Source: Tetranychus cinnabarinus
Taxonomy: Eukaryota; Arthropoda; Arachnida; Trombidiformes; Tetranychidae
Assembly: GCA_022266195.1 (NCBI GenBank)
Contig: WHVY01000001.1
Coordinates: forward strand, 248,001-312,000
Reading direction: 5' to 3'
Length of the DNA stretch: 64,000 nucleotides
This document shows, piece by piece, positions 23,185 to 34,597 of this stretch (position 1 is its first letter; every line of letters begins with the position of its first letter). The notes under the pieces were generated by a model. The model had not been told where the DNA came from. It saw only the letters and a program-made list of their open reading frames with translations, and ran no database searches. The position numbers and the translations under genes are program-made.

Positions 23185-24532
23185 ATCTATTTTGGTCTAT
23201 ATCATGACATCATAACCTGTTCAAAACTATATCAGAAGGCTGAACCTTTAAATTTCTTCTAAATGTGATGAATTTTCGTCCAAAGCGGCAAAACAGAAAA
23301 GGCTTTGCCTCGAACATTTTCTTTGAACAATATTTGTTTAATATGTTGAAAATATCGACTGCAATGTGGAATATTTAAGCGATCTCATGTTGTACAATCA
23401 TGTAATAAGGAAAAGATGTTACTTGGCTAAAATACTGTATTAATTGACAACAAATCATCAATCAAATAATTTCTAAGTACAAAGTGCAATGTGATTTAAA
23501 ATAAATTTTCTTTAGTTTGCATGTGGGATCTGTATTTTTCCCTTATCATCACTCGATCATGAAAACCTCGAAACGTCGAAACTAACTCATCCAAACAAAT
23601 AATAACAAAATTTTTGATCGTCATGCGTTAATTTAATTCTGAGTGTTGGTTGAAAGTAAAAAATGAGGTGAAATCATGAATCATGATTCCAATAATTTAT
23701 AGCTTGACGATGGAATAACTTGATTTTGACTGCACATTTTGATTCGGTTGACCCTTGAATCCTTTTTATCACACGTGATCCACATCCTTCTACTTTTAAA
23801 AGCTTTTGGCAGCGATTTTTCAAAATTTTGAGCGAAATTTTGAATTTCTGATAAAAAACGAAAAGATTTGAAAGTTGTGGTATCTTCCCTTCTCACTAGG
23901 TGGAGGTTTCTTTTGTTTACAATGGAAATCGCTATTTGTACTTTTTCATTGTAAAATTAGGCTCCGAGACTATTTTTACTCGAAGTGCTTTTCTTGTACC
24001 ATCTCATGTTGAGCTCTCATTTAGAGTTTAATTAGAGCTATTTTAGTTTTTTTTTAATTAATTGGACATTATATGTGACACAGGTTTAAAAGTTAATCGT
24101 TATTTAACCATATTAATCTAATAAATGATATAATTTAATCCGTGTGTTTAAAATTCAGTGTTTGTGTGAAAAACTGAAAGTTTACTCAAACAGGAGGAAG
24201 TTGATCAAAGGAAAATACAAATATTAACTGAAAACTCTCTTCAATTTCTCATTTCTCATATAATTATTGTTATTAAATCAGTAATTCTAGTTATAATTGT
24301 GATTATCACCAACGAAAGTACAAAACAAAATTACCGCCAGAAGCTGTTCATCCAATGAAATCAAGTATCATCTATCAAAGTATTGAATCCAAGGAGATAA
24401 CTCCTGTGTAAAAATAGGCTTTACCGTTTACAATTCGGGTCCATCATATGATAGTCTTGTTAATTTGTATGATTTTTAAAAATTAATTTTAATTAGTGAA
24501 TCAAATTGATACTCCAGTTGATTATTTTTACT
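23185..24532. other. Intergenic region
   Basis: About 1.35 kb between TRIC and ATG12; AT-rich, no supported feature. The minus-strand open frame at 23681-23896 has no family features. Confidence 0.5.
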
Positions 24533-25045
24533 ATGGCTACAACAGGCGACGTTGAATCTGATAAATCTGAGTCTAAAGACACAACTGATTCTCCGCAAGC
24601 TGGCAAAAGTAAGATAATTAATTTCTTCTCCTTTTTGTATTACTGAATTAATTCCATAAATTCATAAGAGTAAGATAATTTTTAATCTGAATTCTGTTTA
24701 TTTTTATTTCTGTCAAACAGTTGATATTTTATTGAAAGCCACAGGAGATGCACCAATATTGAAAAAACGGAAATGGCTTGTGGAAGGAGAAAAAGATATT
24801 GGTTTTATTTTGAATTTCGTTAAACATTCTCTAAAAATGGAGAGAAATGAATGTTTGGTATGAATTACTTATCTTTTTCTGGAATACTTTGAATTAATTT
24901 TCGTATCTTTCATCTTTTATAGTTTATTTACATTAACCAGGCTTTCGCACCAGCCCCGGACCAGAAGATTAAGAATCTTTACTCCTGTTTTGGCTCGGAT
25001 GGTAAACTCATTTTGCATTACTCTAAAACTCCGGCCTGGGGGTAA
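24533..25045 (+). CDS. ATG12: Autophagy ubiquitin-like protein ATG12
   Basis: Three exons (24533-24608, 24721-24857, 24923-25045) give 111 residues. After an acidic, disordered N-terminus comes the ATG12 ubiquitin-like fold: IDILLKATGDAPILKKRKW, GFILNFVKHSLKMERNECL, FIYINQAFAPAPDQKIKNLY, SCFGSDGKLILHYSKTPAWG. It ends in the mature Trp-Gly, so it needs no protease trimming before activation. ATG12 is activated by ATG7, passed to ATG10 and joined to a lysine of ATG5; the conjugate with ATG16 is the E3 for ATG8 lipidation. The individual exons are too short to stand out as open frames. It converges on ELOVL, stop to stop 123 bp apart. Confidence 0.94.
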
Positions 25046-25168
25046 AGGCTTAAAACTAATATCGCTTTACTTTTAATAATGTCAAATCTTCTGAGGGAAT
25101 ATATTCAATGCGAGCTTAATTCCAAAGAAACAATAGATCTCATGGAAAAGTAGAAAATGACTATTTAT

Positions 25169-26061
25169 TTAAACTCGTTTCTTTACATATGTTTGTCTGA
25201 AATAATTGGAAAATAATATGAAAAAAAGTGTTGCTATACACATCAGTTCATAAGCATAAACTTTTGGGTAACCGCAATCATAGATGAGAAGCAAATTTCC
25301 GTGGAGAAAGACAATGATGAACTGAAGCATCTGCATGGTTGTTATGTACTTTTTCCACCAAAGATATTTTTGTACTTTTGGACCAAAAGCTGCCAAGAAA
25401 TAATATGTGTACATAACAATATGAATAAAGCTATTTAAGAATCCAGAAAATGTTCCATGGCCACCTAAAGATTGAAAAGAATTGAAATTTTTTGTTAAAC
25501 CTTGATCAAAGATATTCAACACTTTTGAAATATAAATGAAGAGAGAAATCGGACTTTACCTGGACAAAATTTGAGACCAGACCAAACAATACAAGGCATC
25601 AAGCTGTGATGGATAACATGGAGATTGCTGATTTGATTATTCTTTTTCCTTAAAACAAAGAAAAGAGTATCAAAGAAGTCGACAAATTTGCTGATAAAAT
25701 AAACCCAGGACACTCTTGCCATTCCATAACCGTCGACACTCATAGAGTAATCCATCGGCTGACACAACAAGTTATATTTTCCGAACCATCCATGAATCCC
25801 AGCTTGATAAAATATGTAACCATTTAGAATGACCATGAACAAGTTGTAAACCAACATAAGTTCACGAAGTTGAAGAGGTTTCCGATTTGACATCAACTTA
25901 GGACCTGCTATTTTGGCACCATAAACATATAATACACAAGCAATAATTGTGATGAGAGGTGAATCGACCAAAGGCCAATCTTTAACCCTGGGATCTCCAT
26001 TTTCCATTAACCAACGATATTTGTTAGTTGATTTTGTCATAAAATTTTGAATACCATCCAT
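25169..26061 (-). CDS. Very-long-chain fatty-acid elongase (ELOVL family)
   Basis: Two exons (25560-26061 and 25169-25464, minus strand) join in phase to 265 residues. Family signatures are DPRVKDWPLVDSP, LRELMLVYNLFMVILNGYIFY, KFVDFFDTLFFVLRKK, the catalytic histidine box HVIHH, NSFIHIVMYTYYFLAAFGP and TMQMLQFIIVFLHG. It condenses malonyl-CoA with acyl-CoA at the ER membrane in the first step of elongation. The sequence around KYLWWKKYITTMQM is closest to the ELOVL1/4/7 group. I set the start at the ATG at 26061, as the longer frame begins on TTG. The tail YVKKRV is Lys-rich and may act in ER retention. Arthropods usually carry many such genes, so no orthologue is named. Confidence 0.9.
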
Positions 26062-27983
26062 CTTTGAAGCAGATAACTCAAACACTGAACAAAGTAAAAC
26101 TTGTAGAGCTGATAGTGTATTCAAACACCTTTGGTAAAACTTGAATGAAACTTATGGTGAAGGAAACTCGTACAATGGTGACAATCCAATGTTTAAGGTA
26201 CGATGGTCAACTGACTACTGGTGTAGCACTTTGAACTTGAAAATTCCTCTACTGGGCTGTATTAATCATCACCTTTTCAGGACCAATCAAAGCTAATCAG
26301 GTCAGTTGATTCGAAAACTTGGCTGAGTAAACACTTTGGTCAGCGTGATGTCAGCGATTGGTCAATTATAGAGAAAGTGAAAGGTCTTGCTCCTCCTTCA
26401 AGCTGAACAAAATCTTGGATTAATATTTTGGAAAAATAAATGCTAAGAATTGGAAAAAGAAGAAAAGGATTAAGGGCAAAATCGTGAATCCTTTAAAATC
26501 TTTATTTGTATTTACTAATTTCAACTCATCTTTTTTGGAGTCACTCATCAAGATGAGCAAATCAATAGTTGGTTAAATGGTCAATTAATTTTTTATGCTC
26601 ATTTTCAACCATTTAATTAATTCATTTTTAAAGCTATTTACCGATACAATTTTCACGGTAGTCGTTTAAATTAAGGACAAATTTGCTGTAAACTAAGATT
26701 GCAAGTTTCATGGAAGTTACATGACTAAATCATGTGACATTATAATTTTTGCTCATGAAAAATTTCTTTGATAAAATCCCAATTCGATTAACTTGAAAGT
26801 CTAAAGGTTACTGCATTTATATGAGATCATTCGGTTGCGTTGGTCGGTTAAAAAATTTTTGAAGTACAATTTAGTACAATTTAAATCATTAAAGCATTTT
26901 AGTTTCATTGTTTAGAAAATTATAAAACAACTATTTTAATGATTAAATTTAATTTTTGTGGTTCAACTTGTTAACTGACAAGTATCCAGTTTTTCACAGT
27001 TGAGCAAAAAGTAAACCAGTTGAGTGAACAGTTGCCATCTTTTGTTTACCTTTTCTTTTGCCTCTACAAATCTCACCCTATTTCTGTAGTTTTGTCTTTA
27101 ATATATTTCATTATGAATCCATGGTGAATTTAATCAATCTTTATTAAAAATATGACATTTTAAAATATAATGTGCCTTTATTAATAAAAAATGATCAATT
27201 ATCAACAGTGACTTTGTGTAAATTACATTTTTAAGTGAAGCCGGGTCTCCGGCTTAAGATTGGAGTCTTGTTTTTTATCTTTGGTCTATGTTGATCACTG
27301 GTTCTATCTCTTGCATTAAATACTGATGGTATTTCTGCATTAATAAATGGTCAATTGATGGGTCACTTTTTAATGAAGCAGATAACTTAAAAGGAGATAA
27401 TGAAAAATAAAAGAAGGGACAGTTTTATAGTTGCTGTCGACCAAAGAGTAAGTGCTATTTTCCCTTTTCTTACCTTGACCTAAAGTAACTCAGACCATGA
27501 CTCTCAACCAATCTATAGTTGGTTTATTTTGTTACTTATAGTCCGGTCTTTTATTAGCATTAAACCTGCCTGAAAGGCTCTGAAATATCAAAAGATTAGC
27601 TGAAAATCTAAGTTAACCCAATGCCTTCAGGTCAATTGAACAAAGGAAACCCAAAGATTCAAAAATTCTAGTATGCTCGTCTGTGTATTGAGTTGTGATA
27701 GACCAAGTCATTCAAACCAATTCTTAATTAGTGAATAAAATAGATTATCAATCATGCACACCCAATCAATGATCAAAATTAAAGTTTAAGGCACTCACTA
27801 AACGATAGGCATAAGTTTATGTTTTGGTTTCACCCTATCTTACTGTCTCACTCGTGGTATTATGTAATTGAATCCTGTTTCGGAAAACAGTTCACCGGAA
27901 AAACTTTAGAGTCATGTTTCCTGAATGATTCATTCGTTTAGATTCCTCAATGTCACTAATTCATACAATATTTGTTCACCCAG
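26062..27983. other. Intergenic region with possible 5' exon of the rhomboid gene
   Basis: About 1.9 kb between the divergent ELOVL and rhomboid genes. The rhomboid start codon must lie here or further left, but I could not identify its exon. A small perfect GC-rich stem (AAGCCGG-GTCT-CCGGCTT, 27238-27255) stands out in this AT-rich sequence. Confidence 0.45.
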
Positions 27984-29102
27984 GATCTTGTAGATTTAAG
28001 CTGTATTGATTCAAAATTGCAACCATCCAAGTCTAGCACCAAACAAATTTGCCCCAATGCTTTTAAAAACATGGTCAATAAAATAGCCGATAATTTTCTT
28101 GACGATCCAAGAGACCGGAAATTTTATGCTGATAATTACAGATGCTGGCCACCGCCAATCTTTATCATTTCGGTGACACTGATTGAGGTAAGTTTATCTA
28201 CCAATCAAACCTTAGCATTCAATTTGTAAACTTGTTCTTTTAATTTTTAGCTTGCCTTTTTCACTTATTATTCAATAATTGATGGAGATGGATCTATTCC
28301 TAAGGACGATTTGTTTGTTTATCGACCTGATAAACGACAAGAAATATGGAGATTCGCTTTTTACATGGTTCTTCATGCAGGGTAAGACTCTTGTAATTTC
28401 ACAGTTTTCATTTCAATCATTTCTATCATGCATGTACTTTCTATTTCCTCAGATGGGTTCACTTGTTCTTCAACCTCGTAATTCAGTTGTTGATTGGTTT
28501 ACCTTTAGAAATGGTTCATGGATCCGTGCGTATTGGTGCCGTTTACATGGCCGGCGTGTTGGCAGGTAACTTCCTTTTATTGAAATTGTTTTGTTCGTTG
28601 CTAACATTTTTACTCATTTTATAAATAGGATCTTTGGGTACTTCAGTGTTTGACCCTAATGTTTACCTGCTTGGTGCCTCTGGTGGTGTTTATGCATTAC
28701 TTTCTGCCCATCTTGCCAATGTAGTACTTAATTACAATCAAATGGAGTTTGGTTTGCTCAGAATTTTCGGTCTCTTTGTTATTGGTACGTAGCATGAAAA
28801 AGTATTTAATATTACCAAGACTACCGAAATGGAAATCAATATATTTATCGAAATTATAATCTTTGTCCTCAGCTAGTACCGATGTTGGTTACGCTGTTTA
28901 TGAGAGATACGTTGTAAAAGAGGAATATGGTCAAACATCTTATGTCGCCCATTTTGCTGGAGCTGCTGCTGGGTTAACCCTAGGTTTAGTTGTACTCAAA
29001 AATTTTGAGCAGAAGCTTCGTGAACAGTTTATTTGGTGGTTATCTCTTACAATCTACATGGGTTGTATGATTTCTGCTATCATATTCAATGTTTACATCT
29101 GA
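27984..29102 (+). CDS. Rhomboid intramembrane serine protease (5' end unresolved)
   Basis: Five exons (27984-28187, 28251-28381, 28453-28565, 28629-28784, 28873-29102) join in phase. The product has a cytosolic segment ending YRCWPPPIFIISVTLIE, the first helix, WRFAFYMVLHAGWVHLFFN (HxxxxHxxxN-type helix 2), GASGGVYAL with the nucleophile Ser, and YVAHFAGAAAG with the catalytic His, followed by two more helices; so it is likely active. Metazoan rhomboids of this kind cleave membrane-tethered EGF-like ligands in the Golgi or cell surface pathway. The first exon shown opens directly after an acceptor-like CCCAG without an ATG (the frame's apparent start is TTG), so an upstream coding exon is missing from this model. 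Confidence 0.88.
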
Positions 29103-30382
29103 AACTCTTACTCTCTATGCTGCCTAGGATACAATAAATTTGTAAGATTATAATTTTTTACGCTAATGGTTTGATTGGCACTCATATTCATATCCAGTCG
29201 AATGTTGAATGCCATGAGGAAATCAACACTATGCCAAAGATTTATTTAAAAGCTTCGAATGCTTGAGTTGAAACATCTCTCACCTTATTGATCTCGTTTT
29301 ACATTATGGCATCATCTGTTTGATCGACTTCTGCAAAAGTTTAAACTATCAATTTGATAAAATTTGTAAATTATAAATGACAACCGAAAATAATTTGATG
29401 AACCAATAAATATTTTTTTATGTTTGAAATTATTTTACGTCTGTACTCATTTGGTGACAACTTTTACTGGTAACTATTGAAATGTGATTGCTCTTATCAA
29501 GGCATTGATAATGAACAAAGGTGCAATAATGCTACAAAATTGAACAATGATTTATATAAATACAAAAAGAACTTTAATTAGTTGAGTGATAAAAATGTTA
29601 TGGTGATTGTTACAATATTGAGAACAAGATTAACTTTTCTTATTTAAAAAATCAATTAAATGTTTTCAGATAATAATGGATAATAGGCTAAGTTGATCAG
29701 GATAGTTTTGTTTTTCCATGATTACCTTAATAACAAAACTATCCTGAATATAAATTTTTTCAAATTTGTTTTGTTTTGAAGTTTATTTTGGCAAAAATGG
29801 AAAATTAGAAGCAGATATTTCTCAAGTTCTCAGTCTAAGCTGTTGATATCTTTGTCAATACCAATAGATAGTGATATAAAAATTACACCACCTATTAAAA
29901 GGTAGATTCATTTTGTTGTTTTGTTGATTTTGTGTCTTTTGTTTGTTTTGGACAGAGTACTAACCAATGTGATAGATTTTTTTCAAGTATAATGTGATGA
30001 TGTTAAATGATAAAGAGAAAGTAAAGGGAGATGTATTTGAGTGAAAATTTAAGAGAAAGAAAGAAAAAGAAAAAAGGGGGTTTCGGTAAAATAAGATTAC
30101 TTAGGAGAGTGTAAGAGTAATTCTTTGTTTATCATAAACCTTTTCAGTTAAAGTTTACTTCTGACAAAGTTTCATGACTTCCGGTGACAGTATCAAGTTG
30201 ACAGAAGACTCGAAGAAAGACAGTCCTTAAGATTTACCATCCAAATGTCTTTCCATTGGTTGATCGGGAAAAGAGAAGAGTGGTAATAACATCTTTAAGG
30301 TCCTGGTTTTGTTTTTAGTTTTGTTTTGTTTAGAAAAAATGAAAAATCCTTTTGTCTAATGGCTGTTAAACTGCACGGAATA
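29103..30382. other. Convergent intergenic region
   Basis: About 1.3 kb between the 3' ends of rhomboid (+) and Rap2 (minus), holding both 3' UTRs. The only structure I see is a strong hairpin at 29697-29747, listed separately. Confidence 0.5.
29697..29747. repeat. Perfect 16-bp inverted repeat, possible hairpin RNA
   Basis: TCAGGATAGTTTTGTT at 29697-29712 is the exact reverse complement of 29732-29747, with a 19-nt spacer. This could fold as a stem-loop in either strand's transcript. The arms are shorter than a full miRNA duplex (~22 bp), and I recognise no known miRNA. Confidence 0.65.
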
Positions 30383-30964
30383 TCAAGAGATGGTACAACA
30401 TGAAGATGACCCACAGTCTCTCAAATAACCACAGCAATGATTAGATTTATCTTTAGAGTTGGATAGGCTCATCTCTCTAACAGCCTCGGCAAAAACTTCA
30501 TTTACATTGCACTTGTTTTTGGCTGATGTTTCCATGAAAGGACAACCCCAGGCCTGAGCCAGTGACATCCCTTCAACAGTTGAAACCTCTCTTTGATGAA
30601 CCAGGTCAATCTTGTTACCAACCAAAAGTATGGGTATCTTTTCATAGCCTCCTTTTACTCTGATTATTTGTTCCTTCATCGTTTTAACATCTTGGAAAGT
30701 CTGGTGACTGGTGATAGAGTAAACAACCACAAACCCTTGGCCATTTTTGATATATAAGTCTCTCATAGAGGCGAACTGTTCGGTTCCAGCTGTATCAAGG
30801 ATTTCAAGAACACAGGGTGCTCCATCAACTTCGATTTCTTTACGGTAAAAGTCTTCAATGGTGGGATCATATTTTTCCATAAAAGTTCCGGAAACAAATT
30901 GCACCGTTAGAGCTGATTTGCCTACACCACCGGAACCCAAAACGACAACCTTGTACTCCCTCAT
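30383..30964 (-). CDS. Rap2-like small GTPase
   Basis: An intact single-exon ORF of 193 residues with all G motifs: GSGGVGKS (P-loop), the effector loop YDPTIEDFYRKEIEVD, DTAGTEQFASMRDLYIKNGQGF, NKID and ETSAK. The Phe in the effector loop (IEDFY, where Rap1 has Ser) and GGYEKIPILLVGNKIDL agree with Rap2 and not Rap1. The C-terminus is Cys-rich and ends in a CAAX box (CTIS), so it should be prenylated and palmitoylated at membranes. Rap2 works downstream of PDZ-GEFs and signals to kinases such as TNIK/MINK. Length is ~10 residues more than vertebrate Rap2. A LINE ends ~390 bp upstream on the same strand. Confidence 0.93.
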   Translation of the reverse strand: MREYKVVVLGSGGVGKSALTVQFVSGTFMEKYDPTIEDFYRKEIEVDGAPCVLEILDTAGTEQFASMRDLYIKNGQGFVVVYSITSHQTFQDVKTMKEQIIRVKGGYEKIPILLVGNKIDLVHQREVSTVEGMSLAQAWGCPFMETSAKNKCNVNEVFAEAVREMSLSNSKDKSNHCCGYLRDCGSSSCCTIS

Positions 30965-31354
30965 GGCATCTAGATCGGCACTAAAGTAAACATTGTTTAA
31001 GAATGAATCAGATGATTATGATGATGGTAGTGGTGGTGGTAAAACAAACGATGGTAAGGATGATGAGGGGCGATTATGAAGGTAGCAAATGGTAAAAAAA
31101 AAGAAATAAAAAGTAGGGAAGAAGAAAGAAGAAAGAAAAAGGAGAGAAAGATGACGATGAAGATAAAGAGAGAGGCCAACAGAAGATTTTTACAAATTTT
31201 ATTAGTGTAATGCTTACGCACAGAATGTTACATGTGATAGGGGAGGAGTGACTCACTACAGTCATGTTCTGCTGTGGACTACAGCAGTTTTTACCTGTCA
31301 ACAGGTATTTTATGGGTGGGGAGAATTGTTGGATGGGGTATGTTTGATAGTATA
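30965..31354. other. Rap2 5' flank and LINE 3' flank
   Basis: About 390 bp of purine/pyrimidine-biased sequence (poly-AAG/GGT on plus). It must contain the Rap2 5' UTR/promoter and the 3' UTR of the LINE; I cannot place the LINE 3' end, as no poly(T) run or target duplication is evident. Short frames here are low-complexity artefacts. Confidence 0.5.
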
Positions 31355-34300
31355 TTAGTTTGTTAGGTCTGATGGTGATAGTGTTACGATACTAGTGTCA
31401 GGGTTTTCATGTGAGTGAAATATGATTTGTTGTGCTAATACAATCTCAATGCACTTTGCATCTTCAATTATTTTCTGGTCGTGATCTATGTTTCCATTCA
31501 GCTTCCAATTGGTTCTTCCATTCGTAACTATCTTCATCTTTTTGCACTCTTTGAGGTAGTGATTTAACGTCAGTTCCTTCTTCTTGATTCTGGCCAGGGT
31601 ATGAGTTTTGATGTTCAAACTATTTATCAATTGGATGAAGGCTCTTGTTGCTGTTCTGCCAATTTTGTTGTATCTCGTTATCTTGAATTTGCTTTTTGTT
31701 GTTAGGTAGTAGAAACTTTGTAGCGGATTGTTTTGAATGAGTTTACGAGTCAAGTGAGTCATTAGTTTGTCATCTAGTCCATTCATGAACTCTGAGGTTG
31801 TGATGATGTTGATGTTTGTTGGAGTTCGTGCTTGTCTCGTTACCAGTCGTTCTACATAATGTTCATCCGTTTCCATCCAAAACCATCTGGTTCTACACTC
31901 CATTAGGATTGAACTAATATCCTTTATCGTGTTCGAGTTGTGATATCTCGACAGTCTTTTGCTGATGACAAAAGTCGATAGGCCTTTCGCTTCTTTAATA
32001 GCAAGTGAGTAGGCTATGATGACTACTTTGAGCGAATTTAGATCTTGATTCAGGGTGTAGAGTTTTTCGGAATGACCAAACTTTACCATAATTGTGTTCT
32101 TATGTATTTTGACCGTAATCATTGTTCCTATTGGAACTTGTACTTTTTTGTGATAAAAGTGTTCCACCGCTATTAGTCTCTTCGGGTGGGTTGGAAGTGG
32201 TGAGACTAGGTCAAGTATTGGCCAGTCACCAAGATTCTTCGCTGTTTTTAGAATCGCACCAATTGCAGTCTTTAACCAGGTGATCACTGGGTTTTTTATA
32301 CCGAACACGGTTAGTGTTGCTATTTTTGATGTCGTTATGCCCAGATTGCACAGTTCTTTTAGTCTTGTTAGGACTCTTTCATTGATGGCATCGATCAGGC
32401 TGATGTAGTCATTGTTTTTGTGTAAAATGATTGGTGAGAAGCTGTAGCACATTTGTCCAGCTAGTGAGTTGGCTATCAGTCTTAGGTAAAAAACCGGTAG
32501 TTTCGATATGAGTAGCTTTTGTTCACCTAGCCATTCAGTGTTTTGCTCGATTTCTCGCCTGATTCTTGGTCTTCCCAAGCTTCTTGTTATTACTTTTCCA
32601 GTGAGTCTTTTGGCAACTAGGGTTGTTGATTGAACAACACAGATTTGGGTTTTATCCATATTTAGTTTTAGACCAATGTCATCAATTGCTACCCGAACAA
32701 TTCCAATTATATCTTCAACATGTTTAACTTTACAGATGATGTTGAGGTCATCAGCAAAACAGGCTACTGATTTGACCAGAGGATTCTCTGTTATTATCCT
32801 AATTGAGTGATCAAGCGCCATAATGAATAGGATTGGGCCTAAGGCCGAGCCTTGTGGAACTCCTCTATTGTCCCTTTTGAATAGTTGAGTGTTTTGATGT
32901 TTCGTCCTCAGCCATCTGCCATAAACCATTTGTTTTAGCATTCCAATGAGTTCCGGTGTCACAAAGTTTGACAACCTTGGCCAGAGACGATCTAGTTCCA
33001 CTTGGTCGAATGCTTTGCTCATGTCCAGTTGAAGTAATATCGTATCATTATCCGATTCTTCAGCAACCTTCACATGCATATCTTCATTGTTGACATTTGA
33101 TTGATAGGCAAATTGTGTGTTTTGTTCTAAGAATAACGGAAGAACTGTTTGAAGTCGTTTGCATAGGATTTTATCGAAGATTCTTATTATGTAGTTGGGA
33201 ATTCTAATCATTCTCATTGTTCCGTTGGCTTTTGGTATAAAGCTGGCACCGTAAATTTTTGCTGGTTGAGGAATGTAACCGATATCGAAGCATATTTTGA
33301 TGAGTTTGATGATTTCCTTGATGTTTACCGACCAAAATTTATCCCAGTCAGCTTTGAGAAATTCATCTGCATGATAGCTTGGTTTCTTGAATTTTAGGGT
33401 TTCAAGCTCGATGAGTTCTTCTGTTGTCAGTGGAGTTGGACCCGTTGGAGCAGTGTGTCCGAAATGGGGTTTACATTTCGAGAATGGCTTGAGTTCTATT
33501 GCTGTTTTGTCAACCTGTTCAAGTAAGTTTGTTAGCGAGTCTTTTTTGAGTCTTTCCCTAATTTTATTTATTGCTGGCCAGTAAAGTTTTGGTTTGTTCC
33601 TAACTTTATAAAGAAATTTATGGAAGTTTGATATTCTGTCTGATTGTATTTTTTCTATTTTTTCATTGATCTTTTTGAGTTCATCTATATCCCTAGTTGT
33701 TGGTGGTTTTGCTAGTTCTAATCTTTTCTTTTGTTTTAGTCTTTTTAGTCTGTTTGTGATTTTCTGATTTCCTGATGGTTCGTAACTTTTTTGACTGTTC
33801 ATTGGATGATTAAGTATTTTTCTAGCTTGTTTGTCTAGATTTTCTGAGTTTGTTTCATTTAGGTCTAATTCAATTTTGAAATCATAAATTTTCCTAAATT
33901 TGTTCTGTTTTAATTTCAGGTAGTTGATTTTTCCTGTTTCCACTCTAATTTCTAGCAGTCTGTGATCGGTTATTATATCATGATATTCAATACTTTTACT
34001 AACTACATTTTTTGAGAGGATTAGATCAATCCAGGATTTTGAGCTACCGCGGAGAAATGTATAGTTGCTATCATTCGGTTTGTCATTCTCGAGTCTGTAG
34101 CCCAATTCGGTTATCACTGTCTCCAATTTTCTTTCATGAAGTCTTGTAGCACTTTTCATTGACCAAAGTGTTGAGTTAGCGTTGGAGTTCATTAGAATCA
34201 CGGTTGGCAGGCCATCATACTTTTTTAATGTTTCTATTAACGTGTCAATTGATAGAGCCATACCACTCCAGGCCGTTGGATTTACATAGCAGCAAATGAT

Positions 34301-34597
34301 GAGCAGTTGACGATCATCAAGTTCAACCAGAGCTGAGATTTGATCTTTGAATTTCGTATCGTAGCCAATTATTTTCACATCTTTACCAACAACTAAGATT
34401 GTTTGATCATTGACAATAATCTTATTGTTTCTGATGTATTTGTTCACTATTAGTCTGTTCGCTTCCAATATACAGAAGCATGTTTGATAATGTTTAAGCA
34501 TCACACTAATTAAGTAGTCCGTGTTATGTCTTGATTTTGCCACATTTAGTAATGAAACACTTAGTACATTCTGGGTGTCGGAGGAATCATCACCCAT
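31355..34597 (-). CDS. LINE ORF2: endonuclease and reverse transcriptase
   Basis: An uninterrupted 1080-codon ORF. Residues ~1-230 look like an EEP/APE-type endonuclease (ending SWIDLILSKN ... ITDHRLLEI). Residues ~430-690 are RT: FIPKANGTMRMI, QLDMSKAFDQVE, GVPQGSALGPILFIMALD, and the catalytic FADD (SVACFADDLNIICK). After it, ~800-960 has the spacing of an RNase H-like domain (VKIHKNTIMVKF ... IIAYSLAIKEAK ... FVISKRLS ... WFWMETDEHYVERLV), but the acidic residues expected at the active site are not visible. The start ATG at 34597 lies inside the end of ORF1b in another frame, implying coupled re-initiation or frameshift. It mediates target-primed reverse transcription. Confidence 0.9.
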   Translation of the reverse strand: MGDDSSDTQNVLSVSLLNVAKSRHNTDYLISVMLKHYQTCFCILEANRLIVNKYIRNNKIIVNDQTILVVGKDVKIIGYDTKFKDQISALVELDDRQLLIICCYVNPTAWSGMALSIDTLIETLKKYDGLPTVILMNSNANSTLWSMKSATRLHERKLETVITELGYRLENDKPNDSNYTFLRGSSKSWIDLILSKNVVSKSIEYHDIITDHRLLEIRVETGKINYLKLKQNKFRKIYDFKIELDLNETNSENLDKQARKILNHPMNSQKSYEPSGNQKITNRLKRLKQKKRLELAKPPTTRDIDELKKINEKIEKIQSDRISNFHKFLYKVRNKPKLYWPAINKIRERLKKDSLTNLLEQVDKTAIELKPFSKCKPHFGHTAPTGPTPLTTEELIELETLKFKKPSYHADEFLKADWDKFWSVNIKEIIKLIKICFDIGYIPQPAKIYGASFIPKANGTMRMIRIPNYIIRIFDKILCKRLQTVLPLFLEQNTQFAYQSNVNNEDMHVKVAEESDNDTILLQLDMSKAFDQVELDRLWPRLSNFVTPELIGMLKQMVYGRWLRTKHQNTQLFKRDNRGVPQGSALGPILFIMALDHSIRIITENPLVKSVACFADDLNIICKVKHVEDIIGIVRVAIDDIGLKLNMDKTQICVVQSTTLVAKRLTGKVITRSLGRPRIRREIEQNTEWLGEQKLLISKLPVFYLRLIANSLAGQMCYSFSPIILHKNNDYISLIDAINERVLTRLKELCNLGITTSKIATLTVFGIKNPVITWLKTAIGAILKTAKNLGDWPILDLVSPLPTHPKRLIAVEHFYHKKVQVPIGTMITVKIHKNTIMVKFGHSEKLYTLNQDLNSLKVVIIAYSLAIKEAKGLSTFVISKRLSRYHNSNTIKDISSILMECRTRWFWMETDEHYVERLVTRQARTPTNINIITTSEFMNGLDDKLMTHLTRKLIQNNPLQSFYYLTTKSKFKITRYNKIGRTATRAFIQLINSLNIKTHTLARIKKKELTLNHYLKECKKMKIVTNGRTNWKLNGNIDHDQKIIEDAKCIEIVLAQQIIFHSHENPDTSIVTLSPSDLTN

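Noticed and set aside
26062..26124. Longer ELOVL N-terminus
   Set aside because: Begins on TTG; the first ATG at 26061 gives the normal family length.
30997..31301. Two ~75-residue frames upstream of Rap2
   Set aside because: Ser/Phe/Leu/His strings from purine-rich DNA; likely Rap2 5' UTR.
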